DNA of 6,215 nt from Thermoleophilaceae bacterium (GTDB lineage: Bacteria; Actinomycetota; Thermoleophilia; Solirubrobacterales; Thermoleophilaceae), in assembly GCA_013813135.1 (NCBI GenBank), contig JACCSF010000260.1:1-6215 (forward strand), written 5' to 3'. Shown piece by piece: positions 1 to 6,215 of this stretch (positions are counted from its first letter, which is position 1; every line of letters starts with the position of its first letter). A program made the translations under genes and the position numbers. The notes under the pieces are model-generated. The model was not told the DNA's origin, ran no database searches, and saw nothing but the letters and a program-made list of their open reading frames with translations.

Positions 1-333
1 CGTGAATTGAGAAGCCGGGACAGCTTCCATCCGAGATGGTGCGCCACGAGCGCCGAAAGAGAAATGAGCGTTCCTCAACCTGACAACGAAAGGACTTGAC
101 AGGCGCCAACCGTTCAAAGAGAAAGCACGAGTCCCAGTACCACTGGTGCACGTACTTGCGAGGAGCCGGGCACGTGAAGCCGTACGGGGTGCCGTCCGCC
201 CGCCGCCCGGCGCGCCAGTTCGCGCGCAGGACGCGCTCGGCGCCGGCTCTCAGCCCGTCTCCCACACCACCGATGCTGCGTCAGGCACAATCCTGGGAAA
301 GGAGAACGGGCGAGCCACTTCCAAGGGGAGACC
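1..333. other. Leader region upstream of citrate synthase, no convincing gene
   Basis: No gene is supported here. Open frames in this stretch give low-complexity, arginine- and proline-rich translations without any recognisable motif. A frame on the + strand is open from the window edge to a TGA at 97-99 (32 codons), but its third positions are not G/C-biased like those of the real genes, so it is probably not the tail of a gene. The first ~130 bases are visibly less GC-rich than the rest. A TTGACA hexamer sits at 96-101 with no matching -10 at 16-18 bases. An imperfect inverted repeat (arms 79-86 and 96-103, one mismatch) overlaps that hexamer. A weak -10-like CACAAT lies at 286-291, about 40 bases before the citrate synthase start, but I see no -35 for it. 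The promoter of the gene must lie in this stretch or upstream, and I cannot place it with confidence. Confidence 0.5.
323..330 (+). promoter_or_regulatory. Ribosome binding site of citrate synthase
   Basis: The purine run AAGGGGAG lies just before the ATG at 334. The central GGGGAG is close to the start (three bases between the run's end and ATG), so spacing is short but workable. It supports the ATG at 334 as the start. Confidence 0.6.
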
Positions 334-1722
<1,389 letters not shown>

Positions 1723-1754
1723 CCCATAATTGCCGCTCCATCACCCGTCCAGGT

Positions 1755-1760
1755 AAGGAG
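1755..1760 (+). promoter_or_regulatory. Ribosome binding site before the broken propeller gene
   Basis: A perfect AAGGAG followed by five bases and a GTG at 1766. This is the best Shine-Dalgarno sequence in the window. It marks 1766 as the original start of the ScyD/ScyE-like gene, although the frame it opens (starting MKIRRLG) is not the frame in which the conserved protein resumes about 20 bases later. Confidence 0.7.
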
Positions 1761-1765
1761 CGCAA

Positions 1766-2749
1766 GTGAAGATCAGAAGACTCGGTGCGGCGTCGCGGTT
1801 GGCCCCGACGGCGCCGTATACGTGGCGAACGCCGGCAGGGGCGGCAGCGCCTGCCAGGGCAAGGGTGAGGACCGCTTCTGTCTCGGCGCCACCGCAAGGA
1901 TCGTCCGCGTCGCCGACGGCAAGGTTCGCACCGTCGCAAAGGGCCTCGTCTCGGGGGCCGGCGCCGGCGGCGTCGTCGCCACCGGCGCCCACGGCGTCTC
2001 GGTGGCCCCGGACGGAACGGTCTTCACCGTGACCACCTCCGGACCACCCGGCCAGATCAAGTCGCTCCCGGCGTTCGCCCGCCGGCTGACCGGCCGGCTG
2101 TTCGACGTCAGCGGCGGCAACCTGTCCGCGGTGGCGCGCATTCGACGAGATCGAGTGGGAGCAGAACCTCGACAAGGTCAAGGGTGACCGCAACTCCAAC
2201 CCGTACGCGGTCCTCGCGCTCGCCGATCGCCAGATCGTCGTCGACGCCGACGCCAACGCGGTGCTCGAGGTGCTCGGCGGCCAAGTCAGCCTGCTGGCGG
2301 TGATCCCGAAGAACGGCAAGTCGCAGGCGGTGCCGAGCTCGATCGCGCAGGGCCCGAGCGGCGACCTGTTCGTCGGCGAGCTGGCTGAGGGCGCGGGCAC
2401 GGGCAAGGCGCGCGTCTGGCGCATCCCCGCCGCCGGCGGCACGCCGGAGGTCTACGCCACCGGCTTCACCGCGATCACGGGCGTGGCGTTCGGGCCCGAC
2501 GGGAGCCTGTTCGTCACCGAGTTCGCGCGCAACTTCCGCAGGGAGGACCTGCGCGGCACCGTCGTGCGGGTCGCGCCCGACGGCACACGCACCCGGCTGG
2601 GCGCCAAGAAGCTGCTGGCGCCCACCGGAGCGGCCGTCGATTCGACCGGAGCCGTCTACGTGTCGAACTTCAGCGTGCTTCCGCGCAAGACGCCGAAGAA
2701 GAGCCCGTTCAAGGGAGCGGGCGGCTCGCTGGTGAAGATCACGCCCTGA
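1766..2749 (+). pseudogene. ScyD/ScyE-like NHL beta-propeller protein, disrupted by two frame changes
   Basis: Members of this family are exported beta-propeller proteins of NHL-repeat type; the name comes from cyanobacterial scytonemin clusters, but homologues in actinobacteria have no assigned role. Five repeat motifs of the form G-V-x-x-GPDG-x-x-Y/F-V are visible: GVAVGPDGAVYVAN (about 1789-1830), GVSVAPDGTVFTV (about 1993-2031), SIAQGPSGDLFVGEL (about 2340-2383), GVAFGPDGSLFVTEF (about 2480-2524) and GAAVDSTGAVYVSNF (about 2627-2671). The reading is split. The ribosome binding site and GTG at 1766 open frame 2 with MKIRRLG, which looks like the start of a signal peptide. The conserved protein then runs in frame 1 from about 1786 to about 2138, where a TGA at 2185-2187 would end it. 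It continues in frame 2 from about 2138 (FDEIEWEQNLDKVKGDRNSN) to the TGA at 2747. The signal peptide and first strand (perhaps 30-60 residues) are missing, and a few bases appear lost near 2138. Either the gene is a recent pseudogene or the sequence contains two small assembly deletions; codon use is still intact. Confidence 0.75.
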
Positions 2750-2758
2750 GCTGCCAGA

Positions 2759-2779
2759 GGGCGGGCTCCGCGCCCGCCC
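2759..2779. terminator. GC-rich hairpin between convergent genes, probable bidirectional terminator
   Basis: GGGCGGGC (2759-2766) pairs perfectly with GCCCGCCC (2772-2779) across the five-base loop TCCGC. It lies between the stop codons of the propeller gene (2749, +) and the HD-domain gene (2786, -), where transcripts from both sides should end. There is no T-run on either side, so it is not a canonical intrinsic terminator. Such U-less hairpins are commonly proposed as terminators in high-GC bacteria. Confidence 0.55.
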
Positions 2780-2785
2780 CCCTGC

Positions 2786-3571
2786 TCAGATCCGGAACAC
2801 GGGCACGAGGCGCTTCTCGTGCTCAGCGTCGATCTGGGCGACAACCTCGATGTGCTCCTCGATGCCGGACCCGCGCAGCTTCGTGGCGAGCAGCTCATCG
2901 ACCTGGAAGAGGCCCGCCGAGTTGTTCATCGCGATCTCGATCCGCACCGCGCGCTCGTCGCCGGGCTCGATCGAGATCGTGTCGATGGCGGCCGCGGAGA
3001 TCGAGTGGATGTTGGGGCGGCGCGTCTCGAACGGGATGCGCGAGCGGCCGCTCGCCATGTCGAGCGCGTCGGACACCCGCACGATGCCGGACTCGACCGT
3101 GACCGGATCGCCGCGGCGGCGGTGGCCGATCACCGCGTGCAGCGCCTCGGAGGTGACGACGGTCAACTCGGGCTCGTCATAGATGCCCTCGAGCAGCTGG
3201 GGCAGCCGGTCCGCGGCCAGGAAGAGGGAATACTGCTCGTGGTCGGTGCGGTGGATGGACATGCCGGTGTCGTGGAAGAGGCAGGCGGCGGCGATCACCA
3301 CCTCGGCGTCGCGCGGCTTCATGCCGTGGTCGCTGACCATCGCCGGCTCCACTCCGGCCCGGTTCAGCAGCCGGAACAGGCGCAGCGCGATGTTGGCGAC
3401 GATCTGGATGTGGACCCACGAGTGGTCGGACATGTCGCGCCGATCGGCGTTGACCTGCTGCATGTACCACCAGGCGTGCAGTCGCCGGTCGCCGTTCGCG
3501 GCCTCGAGGAGCGCCTCGAGGCGGCGGTTGCCGCGCGTGGGCGCGCGAATCTCGAGCTCGGGAATCTCCAC
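2786..3571 (-). CDS. HD-domain metal-dependent phosphohydrolase-like protein
   Basis: A 261-residue soluble protein with the residues of an HD hydrolase. There is a histidine in the MSDHSWVHIQIV helix (His50 or His54) and the His100-Asp101 pair in CLFHDTGMSIHR. Further candidate ligands are His111, His145 or His150 in ALHAVIGHR, and Asp168 in VRVSDALDM. HD proteins use such residues to hold one or two metal ions and hydrolyse phosphate esters, often of nucleotides; the substrate here cannot be told from sequence. The C-terminal ~80 residues (about 182-261, from PNIHSISAAAIDTISIEPG) look like an alpha/beta accessory domain that I do not recognise. No signal peptide or membrane segment is seen. 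The start is GTG at 3571: the frame is closed by a stop at 3590-3592 with no other start between. The gene diverges from moaA across only 20 bases and converges on the propeller gene. It may be leaderless; the only Shine-Dalgarno-like bases are a weak AGGG inside the same -10-like element. Confidence 0.85.
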   Translation of the reverse strand: MEIPELEIRAPTRGNRRLEALLEAANGDRRLHAWWYMQQVNADRRDMSDHSWVHIQIVANIALRLFRLLNRAGVEPAMVSDHGMKPRDAEVVIAAACLFHDTGMSIHRTDHEQYSLFLAADRLPQLLEGIYDEPELTVVTSEALHAVIGHRRRGDPVTVESGIVRVSDALDMASGRSRIPFETRRPNIHSISAAAIDTISIEPGDERAVRIEIAMNNSAGLFQVDELLATKLRGSGIEEHIEVVAQIDAEHEKRLVPVFRI

Positions 3572-3578
3572 CGCGGAG

Positions 3579-3584
3579 TACCCT
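3579..3584 (+). promoter_or_regulatory. Candidate -10 element for leaderless moaA
   Basis: TACCCT is followed by seven bases and the ATG of moaA at 3592, placing the expected transcript start on the A of ATG. There is no ribosome binding site at normal spacing (the nearest GGAG ends 13 bases before the ATG), which fits a leaderless mRNA. metF has the same hexamer at the same seven-base distance. No good -35 is seen; if there is one, it lies inside the divergent gene. Confidence 0.5.
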
Positions 3585-3585
3585 A
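3580..3585 (-). promoter_or_regulatory. Candidate -10 element for the HD-domain gene
   Basis: Read on the minus strand this is TAGGGT, fitting the TANNNT form of actinobacterial -10 elements. Eight bases separate it from the GTG at 3571, which would put the transcript start at or next to the start codon. It shares five bases with the + strand TACCCT at 3579-3584. No -35 resembling TTGACA is visible at the proper distance. The AGGG within it could instead act as a weak ribosome binding site. Confidence 0.4.
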
Positions 3586-3591
3586 CGTCTC

Positions 3592-4587
3592 ATGGCTCGC
3601 GAGCCACTCTTCGACGGCCACGGCCGGCGCATCTCCGACCTGAGGGTCTCGGTCACCGATCGCTGCAACTTCCGGTGCCAGTACTGCATGCCGGCGGACG
3701 GCCTGCCGTGGCTGGAGCGCGCCGAGGTGCTCACGTTCGAGGAGATCCACCGCCTCGCGTCGGTGATGGCGCCGATGGGGGTGACCGACCTGCGGCTGAC
3801 GGGCGGCGAGCCGCTGGTGCGGCGCGGCTTCCCCAAGCTCGTGGAGATGCTCGCGGCCGTGCCCGGCATCGAGGACCTCTCGCTCACCACCAACGCCTAC
3901 CTGCTCGAGCGCGACGCCGACGCCCTGGTGGAGGCCGGCATCACGCGCGTGAATGTCTCGATCGACTCGCTCCAGAAGGACCGCTTCTTCCAACTCACGC
4001 GGCGCGACTCCCTCCCCCAGGTGCTGCGCGGGCTGGAGGCGATCGCCCGCCACGAGCGCGTGTGGCCGATCAAGGTCAACGCGGTGGCGCTGCGCGGCTT
4101 CACCGAGGAGGAGGCGATCCCGTTCGCGGATTTCGCCCGCTCGACCAGCTTCCAGGTGCGCTTCATCGAGTTCATGCCACTCGACGGCGACCACAGCTGG
4201 AGCCGCGACCAGGTGCTGACCGGGGAAGAGCTGAGGGCGATCATCCACAGCGTCCATCCGCTCGAGGAGGCGCCGCGCGAGCCGCACGCCACCGCGCGCG
4301 TGTTCCGCTTCGCCGACGGCCAGGGCGAGATCGGGTTCATCAACCCCGTCTCGGAGCCCTTCTGCGCCGACTGCAACCGGATCCGGCTGACCGCCGACGG
4401 CAAGCTGCGCACCTGCCTCTTTTCCCTGCACGAGACGGACCTGCGCGCGCCGCTGCGGGACGGTGCCTCCGACGAGGAGCTCGAGTCCGTGATCCGCGAC
4501 GCCGTCTGGCGCAAGGAGCTGAAGCACCGGGTGGGCGAGCCAGGCTTCAGGCAGCCCGCGCGGACGATGTCCGCGATCGGTGGCTAG
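3592..4587 (+). CDS. moaA: GTP 3',8-cyclase MoaA, radical SAM enzyme of molybdenum cofactor synthesis
   Basis: Converts GTP to 3',8-cyclo-7,8-dihydro-GTP using S-adenosylmethionine, the first step of molybdopterin synthesis; MoaC then forms cyclic pyranopterin monophosphate. The 331-residue length is normal for the family. The N-terminal radical SAM cluster is bound by Cys25, Cys29 and Cys32 (CNFRCQYC), preceded by the usual DGHGRRISDLRVSVTDR lead-in. The SAM-contacting GGEP motif is at 71-74. The C-terminal cluster that binds GTP has Cys258, Cys261 and Cys275 (CADCNR, then TCLF), the CxxC-13-C spacing of MoaA. The protein ends in Ile-Gly-Gly, the conserved GG tail needed for activity. All key residues are present. 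The ATG at 3592 fits the family start. No other moa/moe gene is in the window; two small unknown genes follow with overlaps, so moaA likely heads a short operon. Confidence 0.97.
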   Translation: MAREPLFDGHGRRISDLRVSVTDRCNFRCQYCMPADGLPWLERAEVLTFEEIHRLASVMAPMGVTDLRLTGGEPLVRRGFPKLVEMLAAVPGIEDLSLTTNAYLLERDADALVEAGITRVNVSIDSLQKDRFFQLTRRDSLPQVLRGLEAIARHERVWPIKVNAVALRGFTEEEAIPFADFARSTSFQVRFIEFMPLDGDHSWSRDQVLTGEELRAIIHSVHPLEEAPREPHATARVFRFADGQGEIGFINPVSEPFCADCNRIRLTADGKLRTCLFSLHETDLRAPLRDGASDEELESVIRDAVWRKELKHRVGEPGFRQPARTMSAIGG

Positions 4588-4960
4588 AGGCCGGACGCGC
4601 TCGGCTCGGCCGAGTGCGCACGGTAAGGCGTACACCGTCACCGTCCGCAGCGGGGGGAAGGTGCGCAAGCACCGACACGAGCAGCTCGGCGGGGCGCTCG
4701 CCGCGATCGAGCAGATCGGCCGCGAGCTGGCCGACGACACCCTCGCGAGGCCCGTCGGCGGAACGTTGATCCGGCGGCTCGAGCCGGTACAGCAGGTGGT
4801 CGGCCGCATCGAGCTGGCCGGACCGAGGCGTCTGCGTGCCGGCGTGGACGTGCGCGGGGACGGCTCGTGCGAGGGGTACACCGGGCGGCTGCGGCGCACG
4901 CTCGTGGAGCAACGCTCCGGAGAATCCGCCTACGACGCGCTGCGCAGGGCGCTCTCGTGA
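4580..4960 (+). CDS. Conserved-looking hypothetical protein, translationally coupled to moaA
   Basis: I do not recognise a family for this 126-residue protein. Its GTG start at 4580 lies inside the last codons of moaA (8-base overlap), and its GTGA junction overlaps the next gene by 4 bases, so the three genes are probably co-transcribed and translationally coupled. The N-terminal ~15 residues are basic (MARGRTRSARPSAHGK). A short strand-like segment AYTVTVRSGGKVRKHRH follows, then a helix rich in Ala/Glu/Ile (GALAAIEQIGRELADD). A central stretch (about 60-100) reads as alternating beta strands (VQQVVGRIELAGPRRLRAGVDV), and the C-terminus looks helical (ESAYDALRRALS). It looks cytoplasmic, with no cysteine cluster or catalytic motif. 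No clear ribosome binding site precedes the GTG. Third codon positions are G/C-rich, supporting a real gene. A role near molybdenum cofactor synthesis is only a guess from position. Confidence 0.7.
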   Translation: MARGRTRSARPSAHGKAYTVTVRSGGKVRKHRHEQLGGALAAIEQIGRELADDTLARPVGGTLIRRLEPVQQVVGRIELAGPRRLRAGVDVRGDGSCEGYTGRLRRTLVEQRSGESAYDALRRALS

Positions 4961-5247
4961 CGACAGTCTGGCGAGTACCCCTGCCGCGCGGCGCCGAGCC
5001 GCCCTACCGCGTCTTCCTCAACGGCGTCCCGCAGGAGCAGGGGCGCGACTACGAGGTCGTGGGCTCGGAGCTGCACTTCTCCAAGCCGCTGGAGAAGGAA
5101 CGGCTCGGGGTCGGCCGCTGGACGGCGATGTTCCTCGGGCTGTTCGGGTCCTATGGGAAGAACGATTCCGTCGACGTCCAGTACCGCCTGGCGGGGAGCG
5201 AGGTGTCGGCGACCGGATTGGAGATAATCCCTCCCGGCGAACCTTGA
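4957..5247 (+). CDS. Small hypothetical protein, third gene of the moaA cluster
   Basis: A 96-residue protein of unknown function. The start is taken as the GTG at 4957, which overlaps the preceding stop (GTGA) and has AGGG seven bases upstream. A longer frame exists upstream, but it lies over the preceding gene. The N-terminal half (about 12-45) has the pattern YRVFLNGVPQEQGRDYEV followed by a strand-turn-strand ending in ELHFSKPL, like a small beta domain. The middle holds a tryptophan/phenylalanine-rich segment (VGRWTAMFLGLFGSYGKND, about 52-70), which could be an amphipathic or membrane-touching stretch; it is short and flanked by charges, so a true membrane segment is uncertain. A last strand VDVQYRL follows. 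I recall similar small proteins as unannotated conserved actinobacterial genes, but I cannot verify this here. Its TGA stop lies inside the -35 hexamer of the metF promoter. Confidence 0.7.
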   Translation: MTTVWRVPLPRGAEPPYRVFLNGVPQEQGRDYEVVGSELHFSKPLEKERLGVGRWTAMFLGLFGSYGKNDSVDVQYRLAGSEVSATGLEIIPPGEP

Positions 5248-5266
5248 CACAATCGTGTCAAGGTTC
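5239..5266. promoter_or_regulatory. Perfect 12+12 bp palindrome, probable operator overlapping the metF promoter
   Basis: The left arm GAACCTTGACAC (5239-5250) and right arm GTGTCAAGGTTC (5255-5266) are exact reverse complements around the spacer AATC. The palindrome covers the whole -35 hexamer (5244-5249) and the spacer up to the base before the -10, the classical position for a repressor dimer. It also spans the stop codon of the preceding gene (5245-5247). In RNA reading through from upstream it could form a 12-bp stem and might also act as a terminator, though no T-run follows. The regulator is not encoded in this window. Confidence 0.75.
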
Positions 5267-5272
5267 TACCCT
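5244..5272 (+). promoter_or_regulatory. metF promoter, sigma70-like, leaderless
   Basis: A consensus -35 TTGACA (5244-5249), a 17-base spacer and a -10 TACCCT (5267-5272) lie before the metF ATG at 5280 with seven bases between. The transcript should start at or next to the ATG, and no Shine-Dalgarno sequence is present, so metF mRNA is probably leaderless. It is the strongest-looking promoter in the window. It gives metF its own control, separate from the moaA cluster. Confidence 0.7.
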
Positions 5273-5279
5273 GCCCGGC

Positions 5280-6176
5280 ATGCGCATCGCCGAGATCCTG
5301 GAGCACAGGCGGCCCGTCTTCTCGTTCGAGTTCTTCCCGCCCAAGACCGACGAGGGCCAGCGCACGCTGGGGGTGACGCTCGGCCAGCTCCAGGACGACC
5401 GGCCCGACTACGTCTCGATGACTTACGGCGCCGGCGGCACCACGCGCAACGCCACGGTGGAGCTGACCAGGTGGATCAAGCAGGACCTCGGCATCGAGGC
5501 GATGGCCCATCTCTCCTGCGTCGGCGAGCCGACCGAGCGGCTGGTCGAGATCCTCGGCCAGATCGAGGCCGTCGGGGTCGAGAACGTCCTGGCCCTGCGC
5601 GGCGATCCGCCCCGGGGCGAGACCGAGTGGACGCCGCATCCGGGCGGTCTCGACTACTCGGTGGAGCTGATCCGGCTGATCGCGGAGCGCTTCGACTTCT
5701 GCATCGGCGCGGCCTGCTTCCCCGAGATCCACCCGGACGCGCCCGATCGCGAAAGCGACCTGCGCTACGCACGCGAGAAGCAGGAGGCCGGGGCGGCTTT
5801 CCTGATCACCCAGCTCTTCTTCGACAACGAGCTCTACTTCGACTTCGTCGAGCAGGCACGCGGGGCCGGCATCACCGTGCCGATCGTCCCGGGGATCATG
5901 CCGATCACGAACTACGGGCAGATCAAGCGCTTCACCGAGATGTGCGGCGCCTCGATCCCGGACGAGCTCGAGCGCGAGTTGAATGGGCGCGCCGACGACC
6001 CGGAAGCGGTCGCGGAGCTCGGAGTCGCCTACGCGACCCTCCAGTGCTCCGATCTCCTGGCGCGAGGCGCGCCCGGGATCCACTTCTACACCCTCAACCG
6101 CTCCCCCGCAACGCGGTCGATCCTGGCAGCCCTGCGCGCGGCGCACCCCTGGACGCGCGCCGGCGCGACCGTCTAG
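5280..6176 (+). CDS. metF: Methylenetetrahydrofolate reductase, MetF type
   Basis: Reduces 5,10-methylenetetrahydrofolate to 5-methyltetrahydrofolate with NAD(P)H and FAD, supplying the methyl group for methionine synthesis. The 298-residue length fits bacterial MetF, which lacks the eukaryotic regulatory domain. The protein reads as one FAD-binding TIM barrel. Visible landmarks are FSFEFFPPKTDEG with the catalytic glutamate Glu17 (E. coli Glu28), YVSMTYGAGGTTR (about 43-55), HLSCVG (about 75-80), LALRGDPP with Asp109 (E. coli Asp120), GAACFPEIHP, FLITQLFFD with Gln178 (E. coli Gln183), PIVPGIMPI and the C-terminal GIHFYTLN. All expected functional segments are present. The frame is open far upstream, but the ATG at 5280 is chosen because family similarity starts there and the promoter -10 lies seven bases before it. 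The upstream palindrome suggests repression by an unknown regulator, perhaps tied to methionine or SAM levels; that link is inference. Confidence 0.96.
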   Translation: MRIAEILEHRRPVFSFEFFPPKTDEGQRTLGVTLGQLQDDRPDYVSMTYGAGGTTRNATVELTRWIKQDLGIEAMAHLSCVGEPTERLVEILGQIEAVGVENVLALRGDPPRGETEWTPHPGGLDYSVELIRLIAERFDFCIGAACFPEIHPDAPDRESDLRYAREKQEAGAAFLITQLFFDNELYFDFVEQARGAGITVPIVPGIMPITNYGQIKRFTEMCGASIPDELERELNGRADDPEAVAELGVAYATLQCSDLLARGAPGIHFYTLNRSPATRSILAALRAAHPWTRAGATV

Positions 6177-6215
6177 GCCTCGGCCGCCGGTCGATGTTCC
6201 ACGGGGGCCCGGGGG
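6173..6215 (-). CDS. Possible C-terminal tail of a convergent gene, cut by the window edge
   Basis: On the minus strand one frame is open from the window edge to a TAG (plus positions 6173-6175) that overlaps the metF stop. It would encode a 13-residue tail ending in VEHRPAAEA with a mostly G/C-rich third-position pattern. Tightly overlapping convergent stops are common in compact genomes, but 13 codons are too few to decide. Confidence 0.2.
   Translation of the reverse strand, partial: PRAPVEHRPAAEA

Noticed and set aside
1822..2187. Separate 121-residue gene starting at GTG 1822
   Set aside because: There is no ribosome binding site, the GTG falls inside a conserved propeller motif (GAVYVAN), and the natural continuation is in another frame downstream, so it is a fragment of the broken gene.
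3183..4769. 528-codon open frame on the plus strand spanning the HD gene and moaA
   Set aside because: It runs out of frame through two well-supported genes and gives an arginine- and proline-rich, motif-free translation.
3583..4899. 438-codon open frame on the minus strand opposite moaA
   Set aside because: It is a mirror of the strongly G/C-biased moaA codons; its translation is rich in Arg, His, Glu and Ala with no motif, while moaA on the other strand has all family residues.
5223..5228. GATAAT as a second -10 for metF
   Set aside because: No -35 at a suitable distance; it lies within the coding end of the preceding gene, and the TTGACA-17-TACCCT promoter is far better.
5239..5266. HspR-type HAIR element or MerR-family site
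   Set aside because: HAIR is CTTGAGT-N7-ACTCAAG; here the arms differ (CTTGACA) and the spacing is six. MerR-family sites usually lie within a 19-20 base spacer, whereas this promoter spacer is 17 and the palindrome covers the -35.
4836..5279. N-terminal extension of metF
   Set aside because: The frame is open upstream but overlaps two other genes, shows no MetF similarity and would be transcribed through the metF promoter. The start at 5280 fits both family and promoter.
6192..6206. parS-like half site in the sequence TGTTCCACG
   Set aside because: Only the left half resembles a ParB site; the right half is GGGGGCCC and does not form the palindrome.

Overview
This is a high-GC window, and almost every real gene shows strong G/C bias at third codon positions. 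GTG starts are common, and two or three genes appear to be read from leaderless transcripts with a TANNNT-type -10 about 7 bases before the start codon. Together with the gene content (type II citrate synthase, MoaA, MetF-type methylenetetrahydrofolate reductase, a ScyD/ScyE-like propeller protein) this suggests a chromosomal segment of an actinobacterium. Thermoleophilia/Solirubrobacterales is my best guess, but it is an inference from style and not proven by a marker gene. I see no mobile element, CRISPR array, tRNA or rRNA.

Layout: 1-333 is a leader region with no convincing gene. 334-1722 (+) is citrate synthase. 1766-2749 (+) is a ScyD/ScyE-like NHL beta-propeller gene that is broken twice: it has a good ribosome binding site and GTG start, but the signal peptide and first blade are missing and a second frame change lies near 2138. 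A GC-rich hairpin at 2759-2779 separates it from the convergent gene 2786-3571 (-), an HD-domain phosphohydrolase-like protein. Only 20 bases separate that gene's start from the divergent moaA (3592-4587, +). moaA is followed by two small overlapping unknown genes (4580-4960 and 4957-5247). metF (5280-6176, +) has its own sigma70-like promoter overlapped by a perfect 12+12 bp palindrome. The last bases may hold the tail of a convergent gene.

Functionally this is mostly housekeeping metabolism: entry to the TCA cycle (GltA), the first step of molybdenum cofactor synthesis (MoaA) and supply of methyl groups for methionine (MetF). The most interesting signals are regulatory. One is a near-symmetrical TACCCTA element that could drive two leaderless genes in opposite directions from 20 bp. 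The other is a strong metF promoter that looks built for repression by a dimeric regulator. No new multi-gene system is evident; the two unknown genes coupled to moaA are the best candidates for undescribed function.
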